Shown here piece after piece: positions 6,603 through 14,979 of a DNA stretch of 36,982 bases; within the stretch, counting starts at the first letter, position 1, and the number at the start of each line of letters is the position of its first letter. Origin of the DNA: Cohnella sp. SGD-V74 (GTDB lineage: Bacteria > Bacillota > Bacilli > Paenibacillales > Paenibacillaceae); the NCBI RefSeq assembly GCF_003001675.1, contig NZ_PVYW01000036.1, positions 1 through 36,982 of the forward strand, read 5' to 3'. The translations under genes and the position numbers were made by a program. The notes under the pieces were generated by a model, which was not told the DNA's origin, made no database searches, and saw only the letters and a list, made by a program, of their open reading frames with translations.

Positions 6603-7832
6603 ATGAGTCGCACGGGAAAAGCATTCAATCTGTCGCTGCTGGCGCTGCTCGCCTTCCTGTTCGCGGGAGCTTCGGCCGCGCTGGCGAATCCGGCCGGCTC
6701 GGGCGGGGGTCAGCCTTCGCTCGAGGAACAGGGTAGGCTGTCCGAGGACCTGGCCCGGCGGCAGAGCGAAGAGCTCGAGCTGGGACGCATCCAGCAGTAT
6801 TGGAACGGCTTGAAGTCGGAATACGGCGGGTACTTCCCCGAGGGCAAGCTGCCGGAACTGCGCCAGTTGATGTTTCCCCAAGGGGAGAGCTGGAACATCG
6901 GGCAGGTGCTGTCCGGGTTGGCGAAGTTTTTCCTGCACGAGGTGCTGTACAGCGGCAAGCTGCTCGTGACGATCGTGCTGCTGACCGTCTTCACGATGCT
7001 GCTGGAGACGATGCAAAACGCGTTCGAGCGCAACGCGGTCAGCAAAGTCGCTTACGGCATCGCTTACCTGGTCGTCATCATCCTTGCCGTGAACAGCTTT
7101 CGCACGGCGACCGCCTACGCGGCGGAAGCGATCGGGAATATGGTGCAGTTCATGCTGGCGATGGTGCCGCTGCTGCTGACGCTGCTGGCGGGAACGGGAG
7201 GGGTGACGTCGGTCGCGGTGCTTCATCCGCTTATCGTGTTCATGATCCACACGATCGGGACGCTGGTGCATCTGGTCGTGTTCCCGCTGCTGTTCTTCTC
7301 CGCGGTATTGCATCTCGTCAGCGCCATTACCGAGAGGTACAAGGCGACGCAGCTGGCCAACCTGCTGCGCAATGTAGGCGTAGGGCTGCTCGGCATTCTG
7401 CTCACGGTTTTCCTCGGCGTGCTGTCGGTGCAGGGGGCGACGGGAGCGGTCGCGGACGGCGTGGCGCTCAGGACGGCGAAATTCGTGACTGGCAACTTCG
7501 TGCCGGTCGTCGGCAAGATGTTCTCCGACGCGACCGATACCGTTATGTCGGCGAGCCTGCTCGTCAAAAACGCGGTCGGGCTGGCGGGGGTGATCGTCCT
7601 GATCTTCCTGTGCGCCTTTCCGGCCTTGAAAATATTAACGCTCGCGCTCATCTACAACTTGGCGGGAGCGGTCATGCAGCCGCTGGGGGACACGCCGATC
7701 GTGCACTGCCTGCAGACGATCGGCAAGACGCTGATCTATGTCTTCGCCGCCCTCGCATCGGTCGGACTGATGTTTTTCCTGGCGGTGACGATCATTTTGA
7801 CGGCGGGCAACGCCGCCCTTATGATCCGATGA
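6603..7832 (+). CDS. spoIIIAE: Stage III sporulation protein AE
   Basis: 409 residues beginning with a cleavable-type signal sequence (LSLLALLAFLFAGASAALA). A soluble N-terminal segment of about 90 residues rich in charged residues follows, then six or more membrane helices with many Leu/Val runs. This is the large polytopic permease-like subunit of the SpoIIIA channel, and length agrees with the family (about 400). GGGAGGAA lies just upstream of the ATG. Confidence 0.95.
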   Translation: MSRTGKAFNLSLLALLAFLFAGASAALANPAGSGGGQPSLEEQGRLSEDLARRQSEELELGRIQQYWNGLKSEYGGYFPEGKLPELRQLMFPQGESWNIGQVLSGLAKFFLHEVLYSGKLLVTIVLLTVFTMLLETMQNAFERNAVSKVAYGIAYLVVIILAVNSFRTATAYAAEAIGNMVQFMLAMVPLLLTLLAGTGGVTSVAVLHPLIVFMIHTIGTLVHLVVFPLLFFSAVLHLVSAITERYKATQLANLLRNVGVGLLGILLTVFLGVLSVQGATGAVADGVALRTAKFVTGNFVPVVGKMFSDATDTVMSASLLVKNAVGLAGVIVLIFLCAFPALKILTLALIYNLAGAVMQPLGDTPIVHCLQTIGKTLIYVFAALASVGLMFFLAVTIILTAGNAALMIR

Positions 7833-7850
7833 ACGGGAGGCGATCGCCGG

Positions 7851-8573
7851 ATGGACATCATGGACGGATTGTCGGGCTGGCTGCGTCAGGTGATCGCGGT
7901 CATCCTGCTCGCTTCGCTCATCGACCTGCTGCTGCCGAACCGCACGATGCAGCGCTACGTGCGGCTCGTCGCGGGGCTGTTCATTCTGCTGACGGTGGCC
8001 GGACCGATCATGCAGTGGGTCAAAGGGGACTTCGGCAGCAGGCTGGCCCAAGGCTTGCAATCGGTCGAGAAGACCCCCGAAGGGGCGAGCAGGCAGCTGG
8101 CCATGATCGAAGCCGACGGGGCGAAGCTGCGCGAGAGTCGCCTGGCTCAAGCGGCCGATCTGACGGCGACGAAGCTCGAATCCGAGATTCGGAGCGAAGT
8201 GGAGCAGGCCGGCGGCCATCCGGTTCGCCGGGTGAAGGTTAATCTGGAGAAGGTGTCGGACGGCTCGCTCGCGGTCGCGAAAGTATCGATCGAGCTCGAG
8301 CCGGAAACGGTCCCTGCGGGCGAACGGAGCGACGGCGCCTCGTCCGGGGAGGTCCGGGACGTGGAGGCGGTGGCGGACGTCGAGATCAAAGTCCAAGTCG
8401 GAGGCGGGAAAGCGCCCGAGAAGGAGCCGGACGGTGCGATTCCGGCAATTGGAGGAACCGAAGGGGAGCGGGAGCTCGACGGGGAGACGCGAAGAAACGT
8501 GACCGCGCTCGTATCGAATCGCTTCGGGCTCGCGCCCGGCATCGTCGAGGTCAAGCTGCCGGACGAAGCATGA
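7851..8573 (+). CDS. spoIIIAF: Stage III sporulation protein AF
   Basis: 240 residues, with two closely spaced N-terminal membrane helices (VIAVILLASLIDLLL and LVAGLFILLTVAGPIM) and a soluble domain exposed between the two engulfment membranes. The pattern NRTMQRYVRLVAGLFILL is typical. The protein is about 35 residues longer than in B. subtilis because of an acidic, Gly/Glu-rich stretch around residues 150-205. The soluble part is expected to carry the ring-building fold shared by SpoIIIAF, AG and AH (family knowledge). Confidence 0.93.
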   Translation: MDIMDGLSGWLRQVIAVILLASLIDLLLPNRTMQRYVRLVAGLFILLTVAGPIMQWVKGDFGSRLAQGLQSVEKTPEGASRQLAMIEADGAKLRESRLAQAADLTATKLESEIRSEVEQAGGHPVRRVKVNLEKVSDGSLAVAKVSIELEPETVPAGERSDGASSGEVRDVEAVADVEIKVQVGGGKAPEKEPDGAIPAIGGTEGERELDGETRRNVTALVSNRFGLAPGIVEVKLPDEA

Positions 8574-8595
8574 GTCAGATTAGGAGAGGTGTGTC

Positions 8596-9249
8596 ATGGC
8601 GAAATGGCTGGAGCGGCTGGAATCCTACATCGGCGGAGGTTCCGGAGGACCGCGCAGGGTGAAAGCGTTCCGCTGGCTCGTGCTGATCGGCTTGATCGGC
8701 GCGGCGATGCTGCTCGCGGCTTCCCTGCTCAACGTCAAGCCGGTCGATCCTTCCAGGACGCCCAACTTCTCGCCGCCGAGGGACGAAGACGTTCCGCAGC
8801 AGGAGACGTTCCTTGGCGGCGGCGACGACAAAGGCGTCTCGACGTTCGCCGATATCGAATCGGAGTTCGAGAGCCGACTCAAAGGGATGCTGGAGAAAAT
8901 CGTCGGAGTCGGCACCGTCGACGTTCTCGTCACGGTCGATTCCACGGAAGAGACGGTCGTGCAGCTCAACGAGAAGCAGATGCAGACGATTACGGACGAG
9001 ACGGACCGCAACGGCGCCAAACGGCATATCACGGACATCTCCAAGGACGGTCAGGTCGTGCTGTACGAGATCTCGTCGGGCGTCCAGTCGCCGATCGTCG
9101 TCAAGAAGATCAAGCCGCGGCTTCGCGGGGTGATGATCGTCGCCAAGGGCGCGGAGAGCGCCGCCGTCAAGAAGATGATCGCGGAAGCCGTGTCGGGAGG
9201 GCTCGACGTGCCGATCCATCGCGTCTCCGTCGTCCCCCGCAAAACGTGA
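8596..9249 (+). CDS. spoIIIAG: Stage III sporulation protein AG
   Basis: 217 residues with one membrane anchor near residues 27-48 (RWLVLIGLIGAAMLLAASLL) and a soluble domain with the conserved block KIVGVGTVDVLVTVDSTEE and a C-terminal RGVMIVAKGAES. SpoIIIAG oligomerises into a large ring in the intermembrane space between mother cell and forespore. The ATG follows AGGAGAGG by 7 bp. The size is normal (229 in B. subtilis). Confidence 0.95.
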   Translation: MAKWLERLESYIGGGSGGPRRVKAFRWLVLIGLIGAAMLLAASLLNVKPVDPSRTPNFSPPRDEDVPQQETFLGGGDDKGVSTFADIESEFESRLKGMLEKIVGVGTVDVLVTVDSTEETVVQLNEKQMQTITDETDRNGAKRHITDISKDGQVVLYEISSGVQSPIVVKKIKPRLRGVMIVAKGAESAAVKKMIAEAVSGGLDVPIHRVSVVPRKT

Positions 9250-9290
9250 CGAGTCCACAAAATATCGAAGATTCCGGGAGGAATGGAACA

Positions 9291-9935
9291 ATGAACAACA
9301 AACGCCAAACGATCTGGCTCGTATCGATGCTTAGCTTGATGGTCATTTTGTCCGCCTATTATTTATTCAGCGAGGACGCTCCGTCGACGAACAACGCCGC
9401 AGGCGGGCCGAATCAGGTCATCGAGGACGCCGGCAAAGTCGCGGCGACTGATCCCGACGGCGTCACCGTACAGCAGGTCGACCAGATGACCGACGAGCTG
9501 ACGGACGCCGAGACGGGGGCTGTCGGCACGGGCGACGCGGTATCGCCGGAAGATCAGGAAGTGCTCAAAGGAATCGCCAACGCGACGGGCAACGACCGTC
9601 TCGAACAGATCGCGTACGAGCGGCTGAACAAGGTAAGCAAGCGGGCGGAAGAACTGAGCACGGTGATCGGCAACACGAAGGTCACCCAAGAGGAAGCGAC
9701 GGCCGCCGCCGAGGAACTGGACCGTCTGGAAGATCTGGACGCCCGAATTACGAGCCTGCAGGAGAAGCTGCTGCAAGACTTCGACAACGCGGTCGTCGAC
9801 GAAGTCGATACGAAGTTCAAAGTCATCGTGCTTAGCGACAAGCTCGAGAAGACGCAGGCGATCGGCATCATCGATCTGGCGACAAAAGAGCTTAACGTAG
9901 GTCCCGATCGGGTTAGCGTTCAGTACGTGGAATGA
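9291..9935 (+). CDS. spoIIIAH: Stage III sporulation protein AH
   Basis: 214 residues with one N-terminal membrane helix (TIWLVSMLSLMVILSAYYLF) and an acidic linker. The C-terminal YscJ/FliF-like domain ends with IIDLATKELNVGPDRVSVQYV. SpoIIIAH binds forespore SpoIIQ across the septum, a contact needed for late forespore gene expression. A longer reading exists in the same frame, but the ATG at 9291 with GGGAGGAATGG just upstream and the conserved MNNKRQTIWLVS start are clear. It is the last gene of the operon. Confidence 0.95.
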   Translation: MNNKRQTIWLVSMLSLMVILSAYYLFSEDAPSTNNAAGGPNQVIEDAGKVAATDPDGVTVQQVDQMTDELTDAETGAVGTGDAVSPEDQEVLKGIANATGNDRLEQIAYERLNKVSKRAEELSTVIGNTKVTQEEATAAAEELDRLEDLDARITSLQEKLLQDFDNAVVDEVDTKFKVIVLSDKLEKTQAIGIIDLATKELNVGPDRVSVQYVE

Positions 9936-9937
9936 TC

Positions 9938-10009
9938 GGGAGACGGGTTCTGCGAGGGACAATAGCGGAGGCGAGGCTGCCTCGGAAGCGGATCTCCCGA
10001 TCCGTCTCC
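9938..10009 (+). terminator. Possible hairpin after spoIIIAH
   Basis: GGAGACGG (9939-9946) can pair with CCGTCTCC (10002-10009), with a further small GAGGC/GCCTC hairpin between. No T-run follows, so it is a weak terminator candidate at the operon end. Confidence 0.35.
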
Positions 10010-10055
10010 GGGCGGCCTTCTTCGCGCTTGTGCGCCCCAGGAGCTCTCATAACCC

Positions 10056-10083
10056 TTTCCATTTCGAACGTTTATGGTATAAT
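10056..10083 (+). promoter_or_regulatory. Sigma-A promoter of accBC
   Basis: Extended -10 TGGTATAAT (TATAAT at 10078-10083) with a weak -35 TTTCCA (10056-10061) at 16 bp. It separates the housekeeping accBC operon from the sporulation operon before it. The leader of about 75 nt contains a small TTCGAAC/GTTCGAG inverted repeat. Confidence 0.65.
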
Positions 10084-10166
10084 AATCCCGTTGTGGGTTC
10101 GAACGAGATCTGCGTTCGAGCATGCTTTCTTCAGACGGGGGAATCCCGAATCAAGGAGTGACCGAG

Positions 10167-10661
10167 ATGTTTAAGTTGAGCGAAATCAAAGAATTGATCA
10201 AATTGGTGGACCAAACGAGTGTACACGAACTGGAAATCGAAAACGAAGGCATGCGGCTGTCGATCCGCAAACCGGGCCGCACCGAAGTCGTCAACGTGCA
10301 AGCGCCTTCCTTCCCTACTACATATTTGCCGTCCGCTCCGATCGCGCAAACCGCGCCGATCGCGGCTCCCGCCGCGTCATCCGAAGAGGCGAAAGCCGCT
10401 CCGGCGGCCGACACGTCCAATCTGCACCGGATCGTCTCCCCGATGGTCGGCACGTTCTACCGTTCGCCGTCCCCGGACGCGTCTCCGTTCGTGAACATCG
10501 GAGACAGAGTTTCCGACAAGACGGTCGTGTGCATTCTGGAAGCGATGAAGCTGATGAATCCTCTGGAAGCGGAAGTCAAAGGAGAAATCGTGGACATTCT
10601 CGTGGAGAACGGACAGCTTGTCGAGTTCGGCCAACCGCTATTCCTAGTAAAGCCGGAATAA
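10167..10661 (+). CDS. accB: Acetyl-CoA carboxylase biotin carboxyl carrier protein
   Basis: Carries the biotin that shuttles CO2 from AccC to the carboxyltransferase in malonyl-CoA synthesis. 164 residues, in three parts: a short N-terminal domain (MFKLSEIKELIKLVDQTSV), an Ala/Pro-rich linker around residues 50-85, and the biotinyl domain with EAMKLMN, biotinylated Lys about residue 128. The ATG at 10167 has AAGGAG 8 bp upstream; an earlier in-frame ATG at 10122 lacks one. accC follows after 19 bp. Confidence 0.97.
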   Translation: MFKLSEIKELIKLVDQTSVHELEIENEGMRLSIRKPGRTEVVNVQAPSFPTTYLPSAPIAQTAPIAAPAASSEEAKAAPAADTSNLHRIVSPMVGTFYRSPSPDASPFVNIGDRVSDKTVVCILEAMKLMNPLEAEVKGEIVDILVENGQLVEFGQPLFLVKPE

Positions 10662-10680
10662 TCCCGAGGAGGACTTCGCT

Positions 10681-12030
10681 TTGAAATTCAACAAAATACT
10701 GGTCGCCAATCGAGGCGAGATCGCAGTGAGAATTATCCGCGCATGCCGCGAACTGGGCATTACGGCGGTAGCGGTCTACTCCGAAGCCGACAGGGAATCG
10801 CTGCACGTGCGCCTGGCCGACGAAGCTTATTGCATCGGGCCGACCGCGTCCAAGGACAGCTACCTGAACCTGACGAATATTATGAGCGTCGCCACCTTGA
10901 CGGAATGCGACGCCATTCATCCCGGCTACGGATTTCTTTCGGAAAACGCCGACTTCGCGGAGATCTGCGAATCGTGCAATATAACGTTCATCGGTCCTTC
11001 GTCCGAGGCGATCAGCCGAATGGGGGACAAGTCTGTCGCCAAGCAGACGATGAAGGACGCCGACGTTCCCGTCATTCCGGGCTCCGACGGTCTGCTTGAG
11101 GATTTGGACGACGCGGTTCGCGTCGCCCGCGAGATCGGTTATCCGGTCATCATCAAAGCGACGGCCGGAGGCGGCGGACGCGGCATTCGGATCGCCGATA
11201 ACGAAGAGATGCTGGTTCGGGAGATCACGACCGCGCAGCAGGAAGCGGAGAAAGCTTTCGGCAATGCGGGCGTCTATCTCGAGAAATACTTGACGGGCAT
11301 GAAGCACGTCGAGATTCAGATCATCGCCGACAAGCACGGCAACGTGGCGCATCTCGGAGAGCGGGATTGCTCAGTGCAGCGCCGCCGCCAGAAGCTGGTC
11401 GAGGAAGCGCCGTGCCCGATCATGACGCCAGAGCTGCGCGAGCGCATGGGTCAAGCGTCCGTCCGCGCCGCGAAGGCCGTGAACTATTCCGGCGCCGGAA
11501 CGATCGAATACTTGCTCGGTCCGGACGGCAACTTCTACTTCATGGAGATGAATACCCGTATTCAGGTCGAGCATCCCGTGACCGAGATGATTACCGGGAT
11601 CGACTTGATCAAGGAAATGATCGCCATTGCCGAAGGCGAGACGCTGTCGTTCAAGCAAGAGGACGTCAGACTCGACGGATGGGCGATCGAATGCCGGATT
11701 AACGCGGAAGACCCGGAGCGCAATTTCATGCCTTCCGCGGGACGCGTCGGCTTCTATCTGCCGCCGGGAGGTCCGGGCGTGCGGGTGGACAGCGCGGCTT
11801 ATCCGCAGTACGTCATTTCTCCGCATTACGACTCGATGGTCGCGAAGCTGATCGTATGGGCGCCGACGCGCGAGGAAGCGATCGCGAGAGCTCGCCGCGC
11901 CTTGAGCGAATTCATCGTGGAAGGCGTCAAGACGACGATTCCGTTCCATCTGAAGCTGATGAACCATCCGATCTTCAACAAAGGCACGTTCGATATCAAG
12001 TTCCTCGAGGAGCACGACGTCGGTCTCTAA
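10681..12030 (+). CDS. accC: Acetyl-CoA carboxylase, biotin carboxylase subunit
   Basis: ATP-dependent carboxylation of biotin on AccB. 449 residues with the typical N-terminus KILVANRGEIAVRIIRACRE, the ATP-grasp glycine loop ATAGGGGRGIR, and the catalytic MNTRIQVEHPVTE motif. The start is TTG at 10681 with GAGGAGGA about 8 bp upstream. It is cotranscribed with accB. Sequence and length are ordinary. Confidence 0.97.
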   Translation: MKFNKILVANRGEIAVRIIRACRELGITAVAVYSEADRESLHVRLADEAYCIGPTASKDSYLNLTNIMSVATLTECDAIHPGYGFLSENADFAEICESCNITFIGPSSEAISRMGDKSVAKQTMKDADVPVIPGSDGLLEDLDDAVRVAREIGYPVIIKATAGGGGRGIRIADNEEMLVREITTAQQEAEKAFGNAGVYLEKYLTGMKHVEIQIIADKHGNVAHLGERDCSVQRRRQKLVEEAPCPIMTPELRERMGQASVRAAKAVNYSGAGTIEYLLGPDGNFYFMEMNTRIQVEHPVTEMITGIDLIKEMIAIAEGETLSFKQEDVRLDGWAIECRINAEDPERNFMPSAGRVGFYLPPGGPGVRVDSAAYPQYVISPHYDSMVAKLIVWAPTREEAIARARRALSEFIVEGVKTTIPFHLKLMNHPIFNKGTFDIKFLEEHDVGL

Positions 12031-12041
12031 GGCCGGCCGCC

Positions 12042-12075
12042 GCCGGTTTTCCGCACGCGGAACAAAAAAACCGGC
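12042..12075. terminator. Hairpin after accC
   Basis: GCCGGTTTT (12042-12050) pairs with AAAACCGGC (12067-12075) around an inner TTCCG/CGGAA stem. The T- and A-runs are inside the stem rather than after it, so efficiency as a terminator is uncertain. Confidence 0.45.
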
Positions 12076-12082
12076 CAAGCGT

Positions 12083-12111
12083 TTGTCATAATAATCCGGG
12101 AATGCTATATT
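12083..12111 (+). promoter_or_regulatory. Sigma-A promoter of yqhY
   Basis: TTGTCA (12083-12088), 17 bp, TATATT (12106-12111) preceded by TGC as an extended -10. It gives yqhY its own start site apart from accBC. Confidence 0.7.
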
Positions 12112-12179
12112 TATAAGTAGTGAAGGCGGACGCTCGGACTTACGCGAATAGGTCCGGGATATGGAGGTGGAACTGCGAA

Positions 12180-12587
12180 ATGGAAATGATAGCCCCGGAT
12201 TACGAAAGAACCGATCTCGGCACGATCGAGATCGCCCCGGAGGTCATCGAGGTGATCGCCGGTCTGGCCACCATCGAAGTGGACGGCGTCGCCGGCATGA
12301 GCGGGGGCCTGTCGTCCGGCATCGCCGAATTGCTCGGACGCAAGAACCTGTCCAAGGGTGTCAAGGTAGAGGTCGGTCAGAGAGAGGCTGCCGTGGACGT
12401 GTCGATTATCGTTCACTACGGCCGCAAAATTCCGGAAATTTCAAGCGAGATTCAACGCAACGTCAAACGTTCGATCGAATCGATGACGGGACTGAACGTC
12501 GTGGAAGTCAACGTACATATTCATGACGTTCACTTCAAGACGAACGAGAAACCCGAAGAAGAAGAAGCCCACGCACGCGTCCGATAA
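12180..12587 (+). CDS. yqhY: Asp23/Gls24 family protein, YqhY-like
   Basis: 135 residues, the same length as B. subtilis YqhY, which also lies right after accC. The Asp23 domain is recognised by TDLGTIEIAPEVIEVIAGLATIEVDGVAGMSGG and the C-terminal VVEVNVHIHDVHF. Asp23-family proteins are cytosolic and sit at the membrane through AmaP-type anchors; YqhY has been linked to control of acetyl-CoA carboxylase in Bacillus. The ATG at 12180 is preceded by GGAGGTGG; an earlier in-frame ATG at 12120 adds residues not typical of the family. A strong terminator follows. Confidence 0.9.
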   Translation: MEMIAPDYERTDLGTIEIAPEVIEVIAGLATIEVDGVAGMSGGLSSGIAELLGRKNLSKGVKVEVGQREAAVDVSIIVHYGRKIPEISSEIQRNVKRSIESMTGLNVVEVNVHIHDVHFKTNEKPEEEEAHARVR

Positions 12588-12644
12588 CGACGGAGCCGTA
12601 CCCGGTTACCGCGTCGTGGACAACGGCTTCGGTCTGCGGATGAC

Positions 12645-12693
12645 GGCCCTCTGACGAGAGTTTCCTGCGGGATAACTCTCGCAGAGGCCTTTT
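12645..12693 (+). terminator. Intrinsic terminator after yqhY
   Basis: A long stem, 12645-12662 with 12674-12689 (GGCC, CTCTG, CGAGAGTT against AACTCTCG, CAGAG, GGCC), with one bulged base, ends in TTTT. It separates yqhY from amaP. Confidence 0.8.
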
Positions 12694-12741
12694 CGCGATC
12701 ATAGCGCTTCATTGTATCTGGGAACAGGGAGGGCTCATTCG

Positions 12742-13305
12742 TTGATTAAAGTGTTGGACAGGCTGCTTCTGTTATTGTACAGTTTGGTGATCGCGGTCGC
12801 TTCGATCGTGGCGATCGTGGCCGCGAGCGGAGGATTTTCCGAAGAATGGCTGAAAGAGGTCGTATCCGACTTTACGGGCGACGTGCGCGTCGTGCAAGCC
12901 TCGGTCATCGGAGTATCGATCGTTCTGCTGCTCGTCAGCATTCGATTCCTGTTCGTCTCGGTTCGCAGGGACGGCAATTCCGCTCCGTCGATCAATCAAC
13001 GCACGGAGCACGGAGACATCCGCATCTCGGTGGAGACGGTCGAGAATCTCGCGCTGAAGGCGGCATCCCGGACACGGGGCGTCAAGGACTTGCGCGCGCG
13101 CGTGCGGGTATCCGAAGCCGGGCTCGGCATTCTGATTCGGGCTTTCGTGGACGGAGACGGCTCCATTCCGGCAATGTCGGAAGAGATGCAGCGCACGGTT
13201 GCGCAGCAGATCGAGGAAGCGACGGGCATACCCGTGGCGGAGGTTTCGGTATTTATCGCGAACGTGACGCAAGCGCCCGCTACCTTCAAGAGCCGCGTGG
13301 AATAG
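12742..13305 (+). CDS. amaP: Alkaline shock response membrane anchor protein AmaP
   Basis: 187 residues with two N-terminal membrane helices (LLLLLYSLVIAVASIVAIVAA and VIGVSIVLLLVSIRFLFVSV) and a C-terminal cytosolic domain resembling Gls24 (VETVENLALKAASRTRGVKDLRARV, GIPVAEVSVFI). In staphylococci AmaP holds Asp23 at the membrane; here YqhY is the likely partner. The TTG at 12742 has AGGGAGGG 8 bp upstream; the longer frame from 12712 has no such signal. The DUF2273 gene follows after 15 bp. Confidence 0.85.
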   Translation: MIKVLDRLLLLLYSLVIAVASIVAIVAASGGFSEEWLKEVVSDFTGDVRVVQASVIGVSIVLLLVSIRFLFVSVRRDGNSAPSINQRTEHGDIRISVETVENLALKAASRTRGVKDLRARVRVSEAGLGILIRAFVDGDGSIPAMSEEMQRTVAQQIEEATGIPVAEVSVFIANVTQAPATFKSRVE

Positions 13306-13320
13306 GAGGGGGGACCGCCT

Positions 13321-13551
13321 ATGTGGAAAGCATGGTTGGAAACCTATGGCGGCAGAATAGCAGGAATCGCGGCCGGTCTCTTATTCGGCATTATCTATTT
13401 GATCAGCGGATTTTGGGATATGCTGTTTTGCGCTTTGCTCATTGGCATAGGTTATTGGATTGGCAAACAGAAGGACGAACGGCGCGGCCCGATCTTTCCG
13501 CTCGAGAGATTGACGGACTGGGTGTCTGACCGTTGGCCTTGGTCGCGATAA
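13321..13551 (+). CDS. DUF2273 small integral membrane protein
   Basis: 76 residues with a pair of membrane helices (IAGIAAGLLFGIIYLIS and MLFCALLIGIGYWIG) and a basic, Trp-rich tail. DUF2273 proteins are regularly encoded beside amaP and asp23 and probably belong to the same membrane-tethered complex; no activity is known. AGGAGGGG stands about 7 bp before the ATG. A weak terminator overlaps the end of the gene. Confidence 0.85.
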   Translation: MWKAWLETYGGRIAGIAAGLLFGIIYLISGFWDMLFCALLIGIGYWIGKQKDERRGPIFPLERLTDWVSDRWPWSR

Positions 13552-13576
13552 TCCCTGCGAATGCACGGGATTTTTT
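13551..13576 (+). terminator. Weak terminator after the DUF2273 gene
   Basis: ATCCCTGC (13551-13558) pairs with GCACGGGAT (13563-13571), with one bulge and a GAAT loop, followed by TTTTTT. Confidence 0.6.
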
Positions 13577-13659
13577 GCGCGTTTATGGAAAAAATTATAG
13601 TCTGAATGCAAGGAAACAGGGGACACGGCTTCAACGACACGAAACATTCGGGAGGACTC

Positions 13660-14121
13660 ATGAAGCGCAGACTGGCAAGGGAAATCGCGGTACAAAGCCT
13701 GTACCAGATCGAAATGAACGGAGTGACCGGGCTGGAAGCCGTTAATACGGTGATGGACGAAGCCCGTCAAGACAATGAAATCGGCACCGACGTGGCGGAG
13801 CTCGGTAGCATCGACTCTTTTACGAGAGAGCTGGTGCAGGGCGTGCTGGACAAGCAGCAGGAGATCGACCAGCGCCTCGTCGTCTATTTGACGGGATGGC
13901 AGGTGGACAGGCTGTCGCGGGTCGATCGGCAAATTCTGCGTCTTGCTGTCTATGAAATGCTGTACCGGCAGGACGTGCCTCCCAAAGTCGTCATCAACGA
14001 GGCGATCGAGCTGGCCAAGCATTTCGGCCGGGAGGAGAACGGCAAGTTCGTGAACGGCGTTCTGGGCCGCATGATGAAAGAGAGAGAAGAGAACAAAACC
14101 GAGGAGAGTGACCGGAAGTGA
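13660..14121 (+). CDS. nusB: Transcription antitermination factor NusB
   Basis: With NusE/S10, binds BoxA RNA and supports antitermination of rRNA operons. 153 residues, starting MKRRLAREIAVQSLYQIEMNG and including VDRQILRLAVYEMLYR and PPKVVINEAIELAKHFG, all family hallmarks. The ATG at 13660 has GGGAGGA 6 bp upstream. The acidic C-terminal tail (REENGKF..EENKTEESDRK) is slightly long. It overlaps folD by 4 bp, so the two are probably coupled. Confidence 0.96.
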   Translation: MKRRLAREIAVQSLYQIEMNGVTGLEAVNTVMDEARQDNEIGTDVAELGSIDSFTRELVQGVLDKQQEIDQRLVVYLTGWQVDRLSRVDRQILRLAVYEMLYRQDVPPKVVINEAIELAKHFGREENGKFVNGVLGRMMKEREENKTEESDRK

Positions 14122-14969
14122 GCGCACAACTGATCGAGGGGAAAAAAATATCCGACTCCATTCGCGAGGAGATCAAGCTGGAAGCGGAGCGGCTGAAGGG
14201 AGAAGGCGTGACTCCGGGCCTTGTCGTCATTCTGGTCGGCGAAGATCCGGCTTCTCAGGTGTACGTGCGCAACAAGGCGAAAGCCTGCGAACAGCTCGGC
14301 TACTATTCCGAGGTCGTCCGCCTTCCCGCCGAGACCAGCCAGCAAGAGCTGCTCGGGCTGATCGACGGCTACAATCGGGACAGCAAGGTGAACGGAATTC
14401 TCGTGCAGCTTCCGCTGCCGAAGCATATTGAAGAGAAGGCGATCATCGACGCAATCGCGGTCGAGAAGGATGTCGACGGCTTCCATCCGGAGAGCGTCGG
14501 CAATCTGATGATCGGCGACGATACGCTGCTGCCCTGCACGCCGGCCGGCGTTATCGAGCTGTTGAAGCGGACCGGCAACAATCCGTCCGGCAAGCATGCC
14601 GTCGTCATCGGACGCAGCAATATCGTCGGCAAGCCTGTGGCGATGCTGCTGCTGCGCGAGCACGCGACGGTGACGATCTGCCATTCCCGCACCCCGAATT
14701 TGCCGGAGATCGCCAGGCAAGCGGACATTCTGGTCGCAGCCGTAGGCGTGCCGAAGCTGGTCAAGAAGGACTGGGTCAAGCCGGGGGCGGTCGTTATCGA
14801 TGTCGGCGTTAACCGTCTGCCTGACGGCAAGCTGTGCGGCGACGTCGATTTCGACGACGTCTTGGATACGGCCGGCTGGATTACGCCGGTGCCGGGCGGC
14901 GTCGGGCCGATGACGATCACGATGCTGATGGCCAACACGCTGAAGGCGGCCAAGCGCGCTCGCGAGTAG
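14118..14969 (+). CDS. folD: Bifunctional methylene-THF dehydrogenase/methenyl-THF cyclohydrolase
   Basis: Interconverts 5,10-methylene-, 5,10-methenyl- and 10-formyl-tetrahydrofolate, supplying one-carbon units for purines. 283 residues with the catalytic YVRNK motif (Lys about 53), QLPLPKHI, the NADP-binding GRSNIVGKPVA segment and C-terminal PVPGGVGPMTITMLM. The GTG start overlaps the nusB stop (GTGA). Confidence 0.97.
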   Translation: MSAQLIEGKKISDSIREEIKLEAERLKGEGVTPGLVVILVGEDPASQVYVRNKAKACEQLGYYSEVVRLPAETSQQELLGLIDGYNRDSKVNGILVQLPLPKHIEEKAIIDAIAVEKDVDGFHPESVGNLMIGDDTLLPCTPAGVIELLKRTGNNPSGKHAVVIGRSNIVGKPVAMLLLREHATVTICHSRTPNLPEIARQADILVAAVGVPKLVKKDWVKPGAVVIDVGVNRLPDGKLCGDVDFDDVLDTAGWITPVPGGVGPMTITMLMANTLKAAKRARE

Positions 14970-14979
14970 GGCTTCGGGG

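Noticed and set aside
12591..12741. Coding sequence between yqhY and amaP
   Set aside because: Only a terminator and the amaP ribosome-binding site are visible; the short minus-strand frame there (12530-12712) has no support.
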